Source: a gamma proteobacterium SS-5 (GTDB taxonomy: Bacteria; Pseudomonadota; Gammaproteobacteria; Chromatiales; Chromatiaceae). Taken from it: DNA of 64,000 nucleotides. Position numbers and translations under genes: made by a program. Positions within the stretch are counted from its first letter, which is position 1. The number at the start of each line of letters is the position of its first letter. The stretch covers positions 2,666,001 through 2,730,000 of the forward strand of contig CP032508.2 in NCBI GenBank assembly GCA_009497875.2, read 5' to 3'. Of this stretch, positions 1-10,379 are shown in pieces. The notes below the pieces were generated by a model that was not told the origin of the DNA, did no database searches, and saw nothing but the letters and a program-made list of their open reading frames with translations.

Positions 1-52
1 GGATGGCACCGATCAGGGGCGCCAGCACAATTGTCAGGTAAATCGCTTCCAT
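1..52 (-). CDS. nuoL: NADH-quinone oxidoreductase subunit L, N-terminal fragment cut by the window edge
   Basis: Only the first 17 codons are inside the window. An ATG read leftward from position 52 gives MEAIYLTIVLAPLIGAI, the usual hydrophobic start of NuoL. It is the next gene after nuoK in the standard nuo order, which is the main support. A palindromic repeat separates it from nuoK. Confidence 0.8.
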   Translation of the reverse strand, partial: MEAIYLTIVLAPLIGAI

Positions 53-81
53 CTGCCCTCCCCTAGCCTTGATTAGACGAA

Positions 82-242
82 GGACGCAGAGACCGCAAAG
101 GAGCGCGGAGATCGCAGAGTATTTTGGAGAACGGCATCTGGGAACTCCGAACGCCTGCTCGGGCCTGCCAAGTACAGCAGCCAACAGAATCCGGGTTAAA
201 CAAACTCCGCGTGCTCTGCGCTTCTCCGCGCACTCTGCGTCC
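82..242. repeat. GCAGAG/CGCAAAG palindromic intergenic repeat, copy between nuoL and nuoK
   Basis: The left arm begins GGACGCAGAGACCGCAAAG and the right arm ends CGCACTCTGCGTCC, so the arms are imperfect inverted copies around a spacer of about 90 bp. The same arms recur near 1.2, 10.0, 31.4, 31.6 and 45.5 kb, with half copies near 26.3 and 43.5 kb. It fills the nuoK-nuoL gap and would form a long hairpin in the operon mRNA, so it could affect processing or distal expression. The gap holds no believable gene. Confidence 0.75.
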
Positions 243-276
243 TGAATTTTTCATCAATCTATTCATCTACTTAGGC

Positions 277-582
277 CTAACCCTTGAGAGCGCCAATGTC
301 ATCGACATTGATGCTGCGCTTGTTGCGGAACAGCACCACCAGAATGGCCAGACCTATGGCCGCCTCCGCCGCTGCCACGGTGAGGATGAAGAAGACAAAG
401 ATCTGCCCGGACAGATCGCCGAGAAAATGGGAGAAGGCGATGAAGTTCATGTTCACCGCCAGCAGCATCAGCTCGACGCACATCAGCAGAATCAGCAGGT
501 TCTTGCGATTGAGAAAGATACCGGCAATGCTCAGGGAAAACAGGATGGCGCTGAGGATCAGGTAGTCGGACAGGGCTAGCAC
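277..582 (-). CDS. nuoK: NADH-quinone oxidoreductase subunit K
   Basis: A membrane subunit of complex I, homologous to MrpC, with three predicted helices. The buried acidic motif is visible in [13 protein letters not shown] and again in [15 protein letters not shown] chose a GTG start at 582 because it has GGAGG nine bases upstream and gives the family length of 101 residues beginning VLALSDYL. An upstream ATG at 600 would overlap nuoJ by 14 bases and add an atypical tail. The gene follows nuoJ closely. Confidence 0.95.
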   Translation of the reverse strand: MLALSDYLILSAILFSLSIAGIFLNRKNLLILLMCVELMLLAVNMNFIAFSHFLGDLSGQIFVFFILTVAAAEAAIGLAILVVLFRNKRSINVDDIGALKG

Positions 583-586
583 GGCA

Positions 587-1186
587 TCAATCCTCCGCAT
601 CCATGCTGACCAGGCGCACACGCTCTTCGCGCTTCACCTGCAGCTGTCTGCTGATGTTCTGGGTCTTCTTCTCCGGCCGCCGACGCAGGGTCAGGCCGAT
701 GGCGGCGACTATGCCCACCAGCAGGATCACCGCTGCGATCTCGAAGGGGTACATGTAGCTGGTGTATAGCTGCTGACCTATGGCCTCGGTATTGGCGTAG
801 TCCGCCCCGCTCGGCTGTGGCTTGGGGTAGTGCTCCAAGCCAAAACGGGCCGGGCCCACCACCAGCACCATTTCCACCAGCATCACTGCGGCAATGACAC
901 CGCCGAGCCAGACATAACGAATAAACCCGGCACGCATGGCGGCCACGTCGATGTCCAGCATCATGATGACGAACAAAAACAGCACCATCACCGCGCCCAC
1001 ATAGACCAGCACCAGGGTAATGGCGAGGAACTCCGCCTCCAGCAGCATCCAGAGAATGGCGGACTGGAAGAAGGCAAACACCAGAAACAGCGCCGAATGC
1101 ACCGGATTGCGGCGCAGGATCACCATGCTGGCAGAAAACACCAGCAGGGCCGCAACCACATAGAAAATCATCTTTTCGTAGGACAT
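587..1186 (-). CDS. nuoJ: NADH-quinone oxidoreductase subunit J
   Basis: A membrane subunit of complex I, 199 residues, close to the usual length. Five hydrophobic segments are visible, and the third contains the characteristic stretch [20 protein letters not shown], the region known for a pi-bulge and conformational coupling. The C-terminal tail is charged and ends SMDAED. It lies between nuoI and nuoK in the standard order, but a palindromic repeat separates it from nuoI. Confidence 0.96.
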   Translation of the reverse strand: MSYEKMIFYVVAALLVFSASMVILRRNPVHSALFLVFAFFQSAILWMLLEAEFLAITLVLVYVGAVMVLFLFVIMMLDIDVAAMRAGFIRYVWLGGVIAAVMLVEMVLVVGPARFGLEHYPKPQPSGADYANTEAIGQQLYTSYMYPFEIAAVILLVGIVAAIGLTLRRRPEKKTQNISRQLQVKREERVRLVSMDAED

Positions 1187-1230
1187 GAATGTCTTGCCTT
1201 AGCCTAAATCAACAGTTCCGCAGCCAAAAA

Positions 1231-1396
1231 GGGACGCAGAGGACGCAAAGGAGCGCAAAGAACGCCGAGAAAGAAAAACCTTAAAGCAACCATCCCTGAC
1301 CAGATCAAGCCAGCCCTCAAATTGAGCAGGAGCACCCCTGGAAAGCCCCACATCAAAACTCAGCGATCTCTGCGCTTCTCTGCGATCTCTGCGTCC
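1231..1396. repeat. GCAGAG/CGCAAAG palindromic repeat between nuoJ and nuoI
   Basis: The left arm begins GGGACGCAGAGGACGCAAAG and the right arm ends GATCTCTGCGTCC. The arms can pair across about 85 bp. It occupies nearly the whole 235-bp nuoJ-nuoI gap, so nuoJ and later genes are separated from nuoA-I by a large potential hairpin. No coding sequence is credible in this gap. Confidence 0.75.
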
Positions 1397-1421
1397 GATT
1401 TTTTCAGTCATTGGTTTCAGC

Positions 1422-1913
1422 TTAACGGTACTTGGCCTGCTCGGCGCGGTCGGCGGCCAGTTGGGCTTCGTATTGCTCGCCTATGGCCAGCAGGCGCTGC
1501 TTGTCGATGACCCGCTCGCTGTTCTGTTCCATGCTGTACTCGTAGATGCGGCTCAGGACGATGGAGTCCACCGGGCAGGATTCCTCGCAGAAACCGCAAT
1601 AGATGCACTTGAACAGGTCGATCTCGTACTTACTGGTGCGGCGCGAGCCGTCCTCGCGCGGTTCTGCTTCGATGGTGATCGCCAGCGCCGGGCAGACCGC
1701 CTCGCACAGCTTGCAGGCGATGCAGCGCTCCTCGCCGTTGGGATAGCGGCGCAGGGCATGCAGGCCACGGAAGCGCGGCGATACCGGCGCCTTCTCCTCC
1801 GGATACTGCACGGTAAACTTGGGGCGGAAGAAATAGCGCCCGGTTACGCCCAGTCCCTTGAACAGTTCCAGCAGGAACAGGCTTTTGATGCTGTGGGTGA
1901 GTGCTTTCAACAT
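1422..1913 (-). CDS. nuoI: NADH-quinone oxidoreductase subunit I (2x[4Fe-4S] ferredoxin-like)
   Basis: A peripheral-arm subunit carrying clusters N6a and N6b, which pass electrons toward NuoB. Two classical motifs are present: [12 protein letters not shown], and [12 protein letters not shown] about 40 residues later. The length of 163 is normal and the N-terminus has an amphipathic membrane-surface helix ([20 protein letters not shown]). It starts nine bases after nuoH ends. Confidence 0.97.
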   Translation of the reverse strand: MLKALTHSIKSLFLLELFKGLGVTGRYFFRPKFTVQYPEEKAPVSPRFRGLHALRRYPNGEERCIACKLCEAVCPALAITIEAEPREDGSRRTSKYEIDLFKCIYCGFCEESCPVDSIVLSRIYEYSMEQNSERVIDKQRLLAIGEQYEAQLAADRAEQAKYR

Positions 1914-1921
1914 GGCAGGCC

Positions 1922-2977
1922 TCAGTCAAACCACCAGGGCAGCTGATAGACCACCGCCAGCGCCACCAGAAGAATCCAGACGATGGTGATCGGAATGAAC
2001 ACTTTCCAGCCCAGGCGCATGATCTGGTCGTAGCGGTAGCGCGGGAAGGTGGCACGCAACCAGAGGAACAGGAACATGAAGACAAAGGTCTTGAGCACCA
2101 GCCAGAAGAAGCCCGGCACCCAGGCGAAGACCGGTTCCAGGAAAGTGCCCTGGAAGGGTGACAACCAGCCGCCCATGAACATCAGCGCGGTCAGGGCGGA
2201 GACCAGGATCATATTGGCGTATTCGCCCAGGAAGAAGGCAGCGAAGGCCATGCCGGAGTAATCCACATGGAAACCGGCGACGATCTCCGACTCACCCTCG
2301 GCCACGTCGAAGGGGGCGCGGTTGGTCTCGGCCACGCCGGAGATGAAGTAGATGACAAACAGCGGCAGCAGCGGCAGCCAGAACCAGTGCAACGCCGAGC
2401 CGCTCTGCGCTTGCACGATCTGCCCCAGATTCAGGCTGCCGGCGGCCACCAGCACGCCCACCAGGGCAAAGCCCATGGCGATTTCATAGCTGACCACCTG
2501 CGCCGCCGAGCGCATGGCACCGAGCAGGGCATATTTGGAGTTGGAGGCCCAGCCGGCGATGATCACCCCATAGACACCGATGGAGGTCATTGCCAGCAGA
2601 TAGAGCAGACCGGCGTTGACATCCGCCAGCACCAGGCCCTCGTCAAAGGGAAACACCGCCCAGGCCGCCAGTGCCGGGCCCAGGGTCAGCATTGGCGCAA
2701 TCAGAAACAGCAGCGGGCTGGCCTTGGTGGGGATGATGATCTCCTTGAACATCAGCTTCACCGCATCGGCGATGGGCTGCCCCAGCCCGAACAGGTTCTT
2801 GCCGAAGAAGCCGACCCGGTTGGGGCCGATGCGCACCTGCATGTAGCCGATCACCTTGCGCTCGGCCCAGGTGTAGTAGGCCACCAGGATCATCAGCGGC
2901 AGCATGATCACCGTGATCTTGAGCAGAATGCCCAGCAGGGGCAGTTCCGTGGTGATGTAGTTCCAGATCGTCAGCAC
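1922..2977 (-). CDS. nuoH: NADH-quinone oxidoreductase subunit H
   Basis: The membrane subunit that forms much of the quinone chamber and joins the hydrophilic arm to the pump modules. Conserved stretches include [33 protein letters not shown] and the acidic loop after it. At 351 residues it has normal length. The start is GTG at 2977 with GGAG upstream. A paralogue, the MbhM/MbxM-type subunit, lies at 31.8 kb and shows the shorter version of the fold. Confidence 0.97.
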   Translation of the reverse strand: MLTIWNYITTELPLLGILLKITVIMLPLMILVAYYTWAERKVIGYMQVRIGPNRVGFFGKNLFGLGQPIADAVKLMFKEIIIPTKASPLLFLIAPMLTLGPALAAWAVFPFDEGLVLADVNAGLLYLLAMTSIGVYGVIIAGWASNSKYALLGAMRSAAQVVSYEIAMGFALVGVLVAAGSLNLGQIVQAQSGSALHWFWLPLLPLFVIYFISGVAETNRAPFDVAEGESEIVAGFHVDYSGMAFAAFFLGEYANMILVSALTALMFMGGWLSPFQGTFLEPVFAWVPGFFWLVLKTFVFMFLFLWLRATFPRYRYDQIMRLGWKVFIPITIVWILLVALAVVYQLPWWFD

Positions 2978-2990
2978 CGGTCTTCTCCGC

Positions 2991-5324
2991 TCACAGCTTT
3001 TCTAGGGTCACAGGACCGAACAATGGACCCAGGGCCTCGCTGCCGGGCACCCCCGCGGGGATCAGGGCGCACTGATCCGGCACGCCCTCGTCCAGGGCCA
3101 GAACCATCTCCAGATGCCGGCCGGACTGATTGATCACGGCAGTGGCGCCCGGTTTCAGGCCCAGGTTGGCGGCTGTCTTGGCATTCAGGCGCAGCAGGCG
3201 ACCCTGGCGGGCATCCGCCGAGTGCTGCAGCGAGGGTGCCAGACGTACCGCCATGTCACTGGCGTAGATGGGGTAGTAGCCAATGCGGGTCAGGGGACCG
3301 TCGCTGAACTGGCTGCTGCTGCAAGGCTGAACGAGGTTATTGCTCAACTGGGTTTCAGCACAGGCCGCTTTCAGCTCCGCCAGCACCTCCTCGCTGCTGT
3401 TGAGCTCAAATCCGTCGAGATTGCACAGATTGCCCAGCACCCGCAGCACCTTCCAGGCCGGCCGCGCCTCGCCCTGGGGGCTGACCGCGCCGGCGTAGCT
3501 CTGCCAATCCCCCTGGGCATTGACCAGGGTGCCGGAGCTTTCAGCAAACCAGCCGATGGGCAGCAGCAGATCCGCCAGCTGGTGCAGGCTGGGGCTGACA
3601 AAGGCGCTCAGGGCTATCACTGGGCCTGCGCCAAACAACTCGGCGGCGGCGCTGGGATCGGCCAGATCCAGCAGCGGATCAAGGCCCAGAATCAGGCTGG
3701 CGCCGGTCTTGTCCTGCAGCATCTGGGCGCAGTTGGCGCCCTGTTCGGCATTGGGCTTGCCGCCGGGCAGGCGATTGGGCTGGGCGCCGGCCAGCTGAGC
3801 GCCAACCGCGTTGGCGGCAGCAGGCAGATGACCCAGGCGGGCGCCTGCTTTCTCGGCGATGGCAGCGGCCAGGCTCTCAAGCACAGCAAAATCGGGATGA
3901 CCGCTGGCCAGATTGCCCAGCAGTACGGCGGCCTGGTCGGCAGATTTGAGTTGCTCGGCCAAGGCCTTGGTGGCTGGGGATTCAATGGCATCCTTGACCA
4001 GCTCACCGGCAACACCCAAGGCCTTGGCCACCCCGGCCAGGGCCTTGACCATGCCCGCCGGGCTGGTCACCAGCTGCTCGGCGTCGTAATTGAGCTCAAA
4101 GCGGCAAGGGTTGATGTAGCCGATAACCGCGCCATTGAGGGCCGCCTTGCGCAGGCGATGGCCCAGCAGGGGCTGATCCTTGCGCGGATTGCCGCCGATC
4201 ACCAGCAGCGCCTGCTGCTGTTCCAGCTCGGCAATGGGCAGGCCCAGCCAGCGCAGGCTCGAGTTGTCATCGTTGCGGAAATCCGCCTGGCTCAGGCGAT
4301 GGTCGATGCGGTTGCTGCCCAGGCCACGGGTCAGCTTCTGCGCCAGGTAAAGTTCTTCGACCGTGGCATTGGGCGAAACCAGGCTATTCAGCGAAGCGCC
4401 GGCCTGTTTGAGGATTTCAGCCGCCTTGTTCAGCGCGCTCTGCCAGTCGATGGGGCGCCACTGGCCGTTCTGCTTAAGCATGGGCTGGGGCAGACGCTCG
4501 TCGGCATTGAGCGCCTCGTAGCTGAAGCGGTCACGGTCGGAGATCCAGCACTCGTTGACCGCTTCGTTGTCCCGCGGCACCACGCGCATCACCTGATTGC
4601 GGCGGACGTGGATGGCCAGATTGGAGCCAACGCCATCGTGACAGGCGATGCTGGGGAATTCCTGCAGCTCCCAGGCGCGGGCGCGAAAACGGAAGGGCTT
4701 GGAGGTGAGCGCACCCACCGGGCAGACGTCGATGATATTGCCGGACAGCTCGGAATCGACGCTGTGCTGCACGTAGGTGCCGATCTTCATGTGCTCGCCA
4801 CGGCCGGTGGCGCCCATCTCGCGCACCCCGGCGATCTCTGCGCCGAAGCGCACGCAGCGGGTGCAGTGGATGCAGCGGGTCATATCGGTGGCCACCAGCG
4901 GCCCCAGGTCCGGGTCCTTGACCACGCGCTTGGCCTCGACATAGCGGGAGACATCGGAGCCATAACCCATGGCCAGATCCTGCAGCTCGCACTCGCCGCC
5001 CTGGTCACAGATGGGGCAGTCCAGCGGGTGGTTGATCAGCAGAAATTCCATGGTGCCCTTCTGCGCCGCCAGGGCCAGGGGCGATTTGGTGTGCACCTTC
5101 ATCCCCTCGGCCACCGGGGTGGCGCAGGCGGGCAGCGGCTTGGGTGCCTTTTCCACTTCCACCAAACACATGCGGCAGTTGGCTGCGATGGAAAGTTTCT
5201 TGTGGTAGCAGAAGCGCGGGATGCTGATGCCGTTGGCATCGGTCACCTCGATGAGCATGGCGCCCGGCCGCGCTTTCAGCTCGCGGCCATCGACTTCAAT
5301 GCTTACCCCTGTCTCGTCGGTCAT
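2991..5324 (-). CDS. nuoG: NADH-quinone oxidoreductase subunit G
   Basis: The iron-sulfur subunit of the NADH module. The N-terminus has a [2Fe-2S] domain ([17 protein letters not shown]), then the His-Cys3 cluster region ([18 protein letters not shown]), then [11 protein letters not shown] and [10 protein letters not shown]. The remaining 500 or so residues are a molybdopterin-oxidoreductase-like domain, catalytically silent in this family, rich in Ala and Leu. The length of 777 is typical of proteobacterial NuoG. Confidence 0.96.
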   Translation of the reverse strand: MTDETGVSIEVDGRELKARPGAMLIEVTDANGISIPRFCYHKKLSIAANCRMCLVEVEKAPKPLPACATPVAEGMKVHTKSPLALAAQKGTMEFLLINHPLDCPICDQGGECELQDLAMGYGSDVSRYVEAKRVVKDPDLGPLVATDMTRCIHCTRCVRFGAEIAGVREMGATGRGEHMKIGTYVQHSVDSELSGNIIDVCPVGALTSKPFRFRARAWELQEFPSIACHDGVGSNLAIHVRRNQVMRVVPRDNEAVNECWISDRDRFSYEALNADERLPQPMLKQNGQWRPIDWQSALNKAAEILKQAGASLNSLVSPNATVEELYLAQKLTRGLGSNRIDHRLSQADFRNDDNSSLRWLGLPIAELEQQQALLVIGGNPRKDQPLLGHRLRKAALNGAVIGYINPCRFELNYDAEQLVTSPAGMVKALAGVAKALGVAGELVKDAIESPATKALAEQLKSADQAAVLLGNLASGHPDFAVLESLAAAIAEKAGARLGHLPAAANAVGAQLAGAQPNRLPGGKPNAEQGANCAQMLQDKTGASLILGLDPLLDLADPSAAAELFGAGPVIALSAFVSPSLHQLADLLLPIGWFAESSGTLVNAQGDWQSYAGAVSPQGEARPAWKVLRVLGNLCNLDGFELNSSEEVLAELKAACAETQLSNNLVQPCSSSQFSDGPLTRIGYYPIYASDMAVRLAPSLQHSADARQGRLLRLNAKTAANLGLKPGATAVINQSGRHLEMVLALDEGVPDQCALIPAGVPGSEALGPLFGPVTLEKL

Positions 5325-5349
5325 GCTTGTTCTCTGGTTTTCATCAGGC

Positions 5350-6621
5350 TCAGACAGCTACCTGGCACTTCTTGTGGTCGATGTGGTACTGGAACTCATC
5401 GCGATAATGTTTGAGCATCCCCTGCACCGGCATAGCAGCGGCATCGCCCAGGGCGCAGATGGTGCGACCGGCGATCTTGGTGGTGACATCGTCCAGCAAC
5501 GCCAGGTCTTCCGCCCTGCCCTTGCCTTGCTCGATGCGGCTGACCACCCGATACAACCAGCCGGTGCCCTCGCGGCAAGGCGTACACTGGCCGCAGGATT
5601 CTTCGTGATAGAAATAGGACAGGCGCTCGAGAATTTTCACCATGCACTGGCGGTCGTCGATGACGACCACAGCGCCGGAGCCGAGCATGGAGCCGGCCTT
5701 GGCGATACTGTCGTAGTCCATGTTGGTCTGCAGCATCTGCTCGCCGGGGATCACCGGCGCTGAGGAACCACCGGGGATCACCGCCTTGAGCTTGTAGCCG
5801 TCCTTCATGCCGCCGGCCATTTCCAGCAGCGCGGAGAAAGGCGTGCCCAGGGGGATTTCATAGACGCCGGGGCGCTTGATGTTGCCGGAGATGGAAAACA
5901 GCTTGGAGCCGCCGCTGTTCTCGACACCTATTGCCTTGAACCACGGCCCGCCCTTCTCCAGGATCACCGGGATCGAGGCCAGGGACTCGGTATTGTTGAT
6001 GATGGTGGGCTTGCCATAGAGGCCGAACAGGGCGGGGAACGGCGGCTTGTAGCGCGGCTGGCCCTTCTTGCCTTCGATGGACTCCAGCAGCGCCGTTTCT
6101 TCGCCGCAGATGTAGGCGCCGGCACCCAGATGGCTGTGGACATCGTAGTCCCAGCCGGAGCCAAGGATGTTCTTGCCGAGCAGACCGGCCGCCCTCGCCT
6201 CTTCCAGGGCCGCCTCGAAGCGCTCGTAGGGCTCCCAGAACTCGCCGCGGATGTAGTTGTAGCCGGCGCAGGCACCGATGGCGTAACCGGCGATGATCAT
6301 GCCTTCAATCAGCTGATGCGGGTTGTAGCGCAGGATGTCGCGGTCCTTGAAGGTACCGGGCTCGCCCTCGTCGGAGTTGCAGACGATGTAGCGCTCACCG
6401 GGCAGGCTGCGGTTGATGAAGCTCCACTTCAGTCCGGTGGGGAAGCCAGCACCACCCCGACCGCGCAGGCCGGAGGCCTTGACCTCGTCAATGATTTTTA
6501 CCGGATCGGTCTTCTCGGCGAGGATCTTTTTCAGCTGCTCGTAACCGCCGCGGGACTGGTAGGTGGCCAGGGTCCAGGGCTGGTCGAGATCGTTGTTGCG
6601 CAGACAGACTTCGTTGGCCAT
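5350..6621 (-). CDS. nuoF: NADH-quinone oxidoreductase subunit F (NADH-binding, FMN, [4Fe-4S])
   Basis: Oxidises NADH and holds FMN plus cluster N3. The glycine-rich nucleotide site [16 protein letters not shown] is near residue 60, the FMN region [14 protein letters not shown] near residue 175, and the cluster ligands [11 protein letters not shown] with the later [12 protein letters not shown] near the C-terminus. Length 423 is normal. It sits between nuoE (3-bp gap) and nuoG. Confidence 0.97.
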   Translation of the reverse strand: MANEVCLRNNDLDQPWTLATYQSRGGYEQLKKILAEKTDPVKIIDEVKASGLRGRGGAGFPTGLKWSFINRSLPGERYIVCNSDEGEPGTFKDRDILRYNPHQLIEGMIIAGYAIGACAGYNYIRGEFWEPYERFEAALEEARAAGLLGKNILGSGWDYDVHSHLGAGAYICGEETALLESIEGKKGQPRYKPPFPALFGLYGKPTIINNTESLASIPVILEKGGPWFKAIGVENSGGSKLFSISGNIKRPGVYEIPLGTPFSALLEMAGGMKDGYKLKAVIPGGSSAPVIPGEQMLQTNMDYDSIAKAGSMLGSGAVVVIDDRQCMVKILERLSYFYHEESCGQCTPCREGTGWLYRVVSRIEQGKGRAEDLALLDDVTTKIAGRTICALGDAAAMPVQGMLKHYRDEFQYHIDHKKCQVAV

Positions 6622-6624
6622 GGG

Positions 6625-7155
6625 CTACTCCAGTCCATCGAGGATGGCGTCTATGCCTTCCGGGGTGAGGTTTTCGTAATACTGGGTGCCGATCTGGAAC
6701 ATGGGCGCACCACCGCAGGCCCCCAGACACTCCACTTCCTTGAGGGTAAAGCGGCCATCCTCGGTGGTCTCGCCCAGGCCTATGCCGAGGCGCTTCTTCA
6801 GGTGGCTGACCACCTGATCCGAGCCGCAGATCATGCAGGAGACATTGGTGCAGATACAGATCTTGTGCTTGCCGACGGGCTTGAGCTCATACATGGAGTA
6901 GAAGCTGGCCACCTCATAGACGGCGATGGGCGGCATGTCCAGATAGGCGGCGACCTGATCCATCAGTTCGGTGGTGAGATGGCCACCGTTGTACTCCTGC
7001 ACCTCGCGCAGGGCCCACATTACCGCCGACTGCTGCCAGCCTTCAGGGAACTTGGCCACCCACTTATCAATGGAGTTACGTAGCTCCGGCGTCAGCAGTT
7101 GCGACTTCTCGGTCAGCCGGTCCAGGCGGACCATGGGTACGCTCTTGAAGCTCAT
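6625..7155 (-). CDS. nuoE: NADH-quinone oxidoreductase subunit E ([2Fe-2S] thioredoxin-like)
   Basis: Carries cluster N1a beside NuoF. The four ligands are visible as CTNVSC (Cys-x4-Cys) and, later, CLGACGGAPM (Cys-x3-Cys). At 176 residues it is normal. The start codon at 7155 overlaps the nuoD stop, suggesting translational coupling. The N-terminal part is a helical bundle, and VREVQEY is conserved. Confidence 0.96.
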   Translation of the reverse strand: MSFKSVPMVRLDRLTEKSQLLTPELRNSIDKWVAKFPEGWQQSAVMWALREVQEYNGGHLTTELMDQVAAYLDMPPIAVYEVASFYSMYELKPVGKHKICICTNVSCMICGSDQVVSHLKKRLGIGLGETTEDGRFTLKEVECLGACGGAPMFQIGTQYYENLTPEGIDAILDGLE

Positions 7156-8414
7156 CAGCGGTCAATCTCCCCGAAGACTACATCCATGGTGCCGATCACG
7201 GTGGTGACATCGGACAGCATGTGGCCGCGCACCATCTCGTCCATGGCCGCCAGATGGGGGAAGCCAGGGGCGCGCACCTTCATGCGATAGGGTTTGTTGG
7301 CGCCATCGGCCACCAGATAGACGCCAAACTCGCCCTTGGGCGCCTCCACCGCGGCATAGACCTCGCCCGGCGGCGGGCAGTAGCCCTCGGTGAAGAGTTT
7401 AAAGTGGTGGATCAGGGCTTCCATGTCCTCTTTCATCTGTGTACGGCTTGGCGGCACCACCTTGTGGTCGTCGATCATCACCGGACCGGAATTGGCCCGC
7501 AGCCAAGCAACGCACTGCTTGATGATGCGGTTGGACTGGCGCAGCTCTTCCACGCGCACCAGATAGCGGTCGTAAGTGTCGCCGTTCTTGCCCACCGGGA
7601 TGTCGAAGTCCACCTCGTTGTAGGCGGCGTAGGGCTGTTTCTTGCGCAGGTCCCAGGCGATGCCGGAGCCGCGCAGCATGGGGCCGGTAAAACCCAGCTG
7701 TTTGGCCCGCTGCGGCGTGACCACGCCAATATCCACGGTGCGCTGCTTCCAGATACGGTTGTCGGTGAGCAGGGTTTCGTATTCATCGACATAGCCGTCA
7801 AAGCGCTGACAGAAGTCCTCGATGAAATCCAGCAACGAGCCTTCGCGGTTGGCGTTGCGCCGTTTGATGTCCTCGGCGCTGTGCCAGCGGCTGGCCTTTT
7901 CCTCGTAGCGCGGCATCTGATCGGGCAGATCGCGATAGACCCCGCCGGGGCGGTAATAGGTAGCGTGCAGCCGGGCGCCGGACACCGCCTCGTAGCAATC
8001 CATCAGGTCTTCACGGTCGCGGAAGCAGTAGAGGAACATGGTCATGGCGCCCACGTCCAGGGCATGGGTACCGAGCCACATCAGGTGATTGAGAATCCGC
8101 GTGATCTCATCGAACATCGTGCGTATGTACTGAGCGCGGATCGGCGCCTCTATGCCCAGCAGCTTTTCGATGGCCAGCACATAACCGTGCTCGTTGCACA
8201 TCATCGACACATAATCGAGACGGTCCATGTAGCCGATGCTCTGGTTGAACGGCTTGGTCTCGGCGAGCTTTTCGGTACCGCGATGCAGCAGGCCGATGTG
8301 TGGATCGGCGCGCACCACCTGCTCGCCGTCCAGTTCCAGCACCAGGCGCAGCACGCCGTGGGCCGAGGGGTGCTGGGGACCGAAGTTGAGAGTGTAGTTA
8401 CGAATCTCAGGCAT
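7155..8414 (-). CDS. nuoD: NADH-quinone oxidoreductase subunit D (49-kDa)
   Basis: Quinone-site subunit, descended from the NiFe-hydrogenase large subunit. Shows [14 protein letters not shown] near the N-terminus, then [10 protein letters not shown], and the equivalents of the hydrogenase nickel-site cysteines are replaced ([19 protein letters not shown]). I chose the ATG at 8414 (MPEIRNYTL) over the one at 8420 because AGGAG lies seven bases upstream of it. It overlaps nuoC by 8 bases. nuoC and nuoD are separate genes, unlike E. coli. Confidence 0.96.
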   Translation of the reverse strand: MPEIRNYTLNFGPQHPSAHGVLRLVLELDGEQVVRADPHIGLLHRGTEKLAETKPFNQSIGYMDRLDYVSMMCNEHGYVLAIEKLLGIEAPIRAQYIRTMFDEITRILNHLMWLGTHALDVGAMTMFLYCFRDREDLMDCYEAVSGARLHATYYRPGGVYRDLPDQMPRYEEKASRWHSAEDIKRRNANREGSLLDFIEDFCQRFDGYVDEYETLLTDNRIWKQRTVDIGVVTPQRAKQLGFTGPMLRGSGIAWDLRKKQPYAAYNEVDFDIPVGKNGDTYDRYLVRVEELRQSNRIIKQCVAWLRANSGPVMIDDHKVVPPSRTQMKEDMEALIHHFKLFTEGYCPPPGEVYAAVEAPKGEFGVYLVADGANKPYRMKVRAPGFPHLAAMDEMVRGHMLSDVTTVIGTMDVVFGEIDR

Positions 8415-9117
8415 CTTCATGCTCCTGGGAGCGCTGCGCGTAACGGCTATCGCTGCGCAGGGTGCGCGGCACCAGGGTACGCGGCTCGATGCGCACCGGC
8501 TCGTAGATCACCCGGCCCTTGTCGGCGTCGTAGCGCATTTCCACATGGCCGGAGAGAGGGAAGTCCTTGCGCAGGGGATGGCCGACAAAGCCGTAATCGG
8601 TGAGGATGCGGCGCAGATCGGGATGGCCGTCAAACAGGATGCCGAACAGATCAAAGGCCTCGCGCTCGAACCAGTCGGCGCAGTTCCATACCGGGGTGAG
8701 GGAATCGATGATCAGGGTATCGCCGGCGCAGAAGGTCTTCAGGCGCAGGCGGATGTTGTGCTTCAGCGACAGCAGATGACAGACCACGGCAAAGCGGCGT
8801 TCCTGATCCGCCTCGGCCACCCCCGGCGGCGTGACAATGGCATTGACACCACGACCAAAGCCGGTATTCGGCGCATCGGCAGTGTTCCACTCGCCCTGGC
8901 CGTAGGTCAGATAGTCCACCGCGCACAGATCGATCAGCTGTTCAAAGGCCAGGTCGGCGTGGTTGCGCAGCAGCAGTGCGGCCTTGCTCCAGTCGGCCTT
9001 GTCCACCTCCAGGTTGACCTCGCCGAGGCCGCGCTCCAGGCTGAATTCGATCTCCGCCTCTTCGAATTGCTCCTCGATGGCCTCCACCAGGTCATCCAGA
9101 CGATCCTGCATGCTCAT
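8407..9117 (-). CDS. nuoC: NADH-quinone oxidoreductase subunit C (30-kDa)
   Basis: A hydrophilic subunit packing against NuoD and NuoB. The family signature lies in the C-terminal half: [19 protein letters not shown], then [20 protein letters not shown]. At 236 residues it has a slightly long N-terminus, which is acidic and probably an amphipathic helix. The start overlaps the nuoB stop. Confidence 0.95.
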   Translation of the reverse strand: MSMQDRLDDLVEAIEEQFEEAEIEFSLERGLGEVNLEVDKADWSKAALLLRNHADLAFEQLIDLCAVDYLTYGQGEWNTADAPNTGFGRGVNAIVTPPGVAEADQERRFAVVCHLLSLKHNIRLRLKTFCAGDTLIIDSLTPVWNCADWFEREAFDLFGILFDGHPDLRRILTDYGFVGHPLRKDFPLSGHVEMRYDADKGRVIYEPVRIEPRTLVPRTLRSDSRYAQRSQEHEDA

Positions 9118-9623
9118 CAGGCTACCTCACCCTGGCTGATTTCATCCTTGCGGGCGATGGTGCTGGTGCGCCGAATCTTTTCCTGCAGCTGCAGCACGCC
9201 ATAGAGCAGGGCCTCGGCAGTCGGTGGGCAGCCGGGCACATAGATATCCACCGGCACTACCCGGTCGCAGCCGCGCACCACGGCGTAAGAATAGTGATAG
9301 TAGCCGCCACCGTTGGCGCAGGAACCCATGGAGATGACCCAGCGCGGCTCGGCCATCTGGTCATAGACCTTGCGCAAGGCCGGGCCCATCTTGTTGGTCA
9401 GGGTACCGGCAACGATCATCACATCGGACTGGCGCGGGCTGGGGCGAAAGACGATGCCGAAACGGTCCATGTCATAGCGGGCAGCGGCGGCGTGCATCAT
9501 CTCCACAGCACAGCAGGCCAGACCAAAGGTCATAGGCCACATGGAACCGGTGCGCGCCCAGTTGATCAGCTTATCGGCGGTGGTGGTGACCACGCCTTCT
9601 TTCAGGATACCCTCAACGCCCAT
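9117..9623 (-). CDS. nuoB: NADH-quinone oxidoreductase subunit B (cluster N2)
   Basis: Holds the terminal cluster N2 that reduces quinone. All four ligands are visible: the tandem cysteines at residues 37-38 in [11 protein letters not shown], the one in [10 protein letters not shown], and the one in [13 protein letters not shown]. This is a useful contrast to the NuoB-like protein at 30.8 kb, which lacks one of the tandem cysteines. Length 168 is normal. Confidence 0.97.
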   Translation of the reverse strand: MGVEGILKEGVVTTTADKLINWARTGSMWPMTFGLACCAVEMMHAAAARYDMDRFGIVFRPSPRQSDVMIVAGTLTNKMGPALRKVYDQMAEPRWVISMGSCANGGGYYHYSYAVVRGCDRVVPVDIYVPGCPPTAEALLYGVLQLQEKIRRTSTIARKDEISQGEVA

Positions 9624-9638
9624 GGCGCAGCCCTCGCA

Positions 9639-9995
9639 TCAGTCCCATTCCAGCGCCCCTTTCTTCCATTCGTAGATGAAGCCGATCACCAGCACGCCGA
9701 GAAACAGCAGCATGGCATAGAAACCGACCATGCCGATTTCATCCAGCACCACGGCCCAGGGGAAGAGGAAGGCGATTTCCAGATCGAAGATGATGAACAG
9801 AATGGCGACCAGGTAATAGCGCACATCGAACTTCATGCGCGCATCTTCAAAGGCCTCAAAGCCGCACTCGTAGGCCGAGCCCTTTTCCGCATCCGGCCGG
9901 TGCGGTGCCAGGACAAAGCCCAAGGCGACGAAGGCCGCCCCAACGAGGCCGCCCACCGCAATGAACACGAGTACGGGTAGATAATGTTCCAGCAC
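9639..9995 (-). CDS. nuoA: NADH-quinone oxidoreductase subunit A
   Basis: First gene of the nuo operon. A three-helix membrane subunit of 118 residues with the conserved loop [20 protein letters not shown] followed by [19 protein letters not shown]. The start is GTG at 9995 ([11 protein letters not shown]). I see only a weak ribosome-binding site and no convincing promoter in the sequence just upstream. Confidence 0.95.
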   Translation of the reverse strand: MLEHYLPVLVFIAVGGLVGAAFVALGFVLAPHRPDAEKGSAYECGFEAFEDARMKFDVRYYLVAILFIIFDLEIAFLFPWAVVLDEIGMVGFYAMLLFLGVLVIGFIYEWKKGALEWD

Positions 9996-10021
9996 TTTGC
10001 GTTATCCTAAAAAGAGCATTT

Positions 10022-10143
10022 GGCCACAGAGCACACAGAGAAAAATCAATGTGTTGGAAAGCGAACGTTCATCACCTTTTAGGTGAGCCTGGTCTAATAC
10101 GTAACTCTTTGAAACAACTCTGTGATCTCTGTGTCTCTGTGGC
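10022..10143. repeat. Divergent CACAGAG-type palindromic repeat upstream of nuoA
   Basis: The left arm is GGCCACAGAGCACACAGAG and the right arm ends CTCTGTGTCTCTGTGGC, near-perfect inverted copies about 80 bp apart. It resembles the GCAGAG family but uses an ACACAGAG core. The gap from 9996 to 10379 holds no gene and presumably contains the nuo promoter, which I could not place with confidence. Confidence 0.65.
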
Positions 10144-10379
10144 TTAACTGAGGAATATAGGGTTATGCCCCCGATCTGCGGCCAAGATTCAGGTCAGGTA
10201 CCAGCCCCGGCCAATAGCAGCGGGCAAGTCTAGTGACATCGGCTGGGCATGTCAAGTTGATGCTCTGAGCGATTAACCAATAAATTCAATAGGTTAATAT
10301 CAAGAGATGAAATACTGCGCGGATCGGGGCAGCAGCCGACCCAAGCAGCTGCCGAGGCCTGCCTGATTATCTCTGCATC

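Noticed and set aside
63-266. Small frames inside the intergenic palindromes (also near 1199-1411 and 31393-31801)
   Set aside because: They translate the GCAGAG repeat and show no conserved protein; such frames are commonly over-predicted.
3114-5414. A 766-residue open frame on the plus strand opposite nuoG
   Set aside because: It is the GC-rich antisense of nuoG, has no family match in composition, and nuoG is clearly the coding strand. The same holds for long frames opposite the fused antiporter gene (32774-34483) and hsdR (52015-53316).
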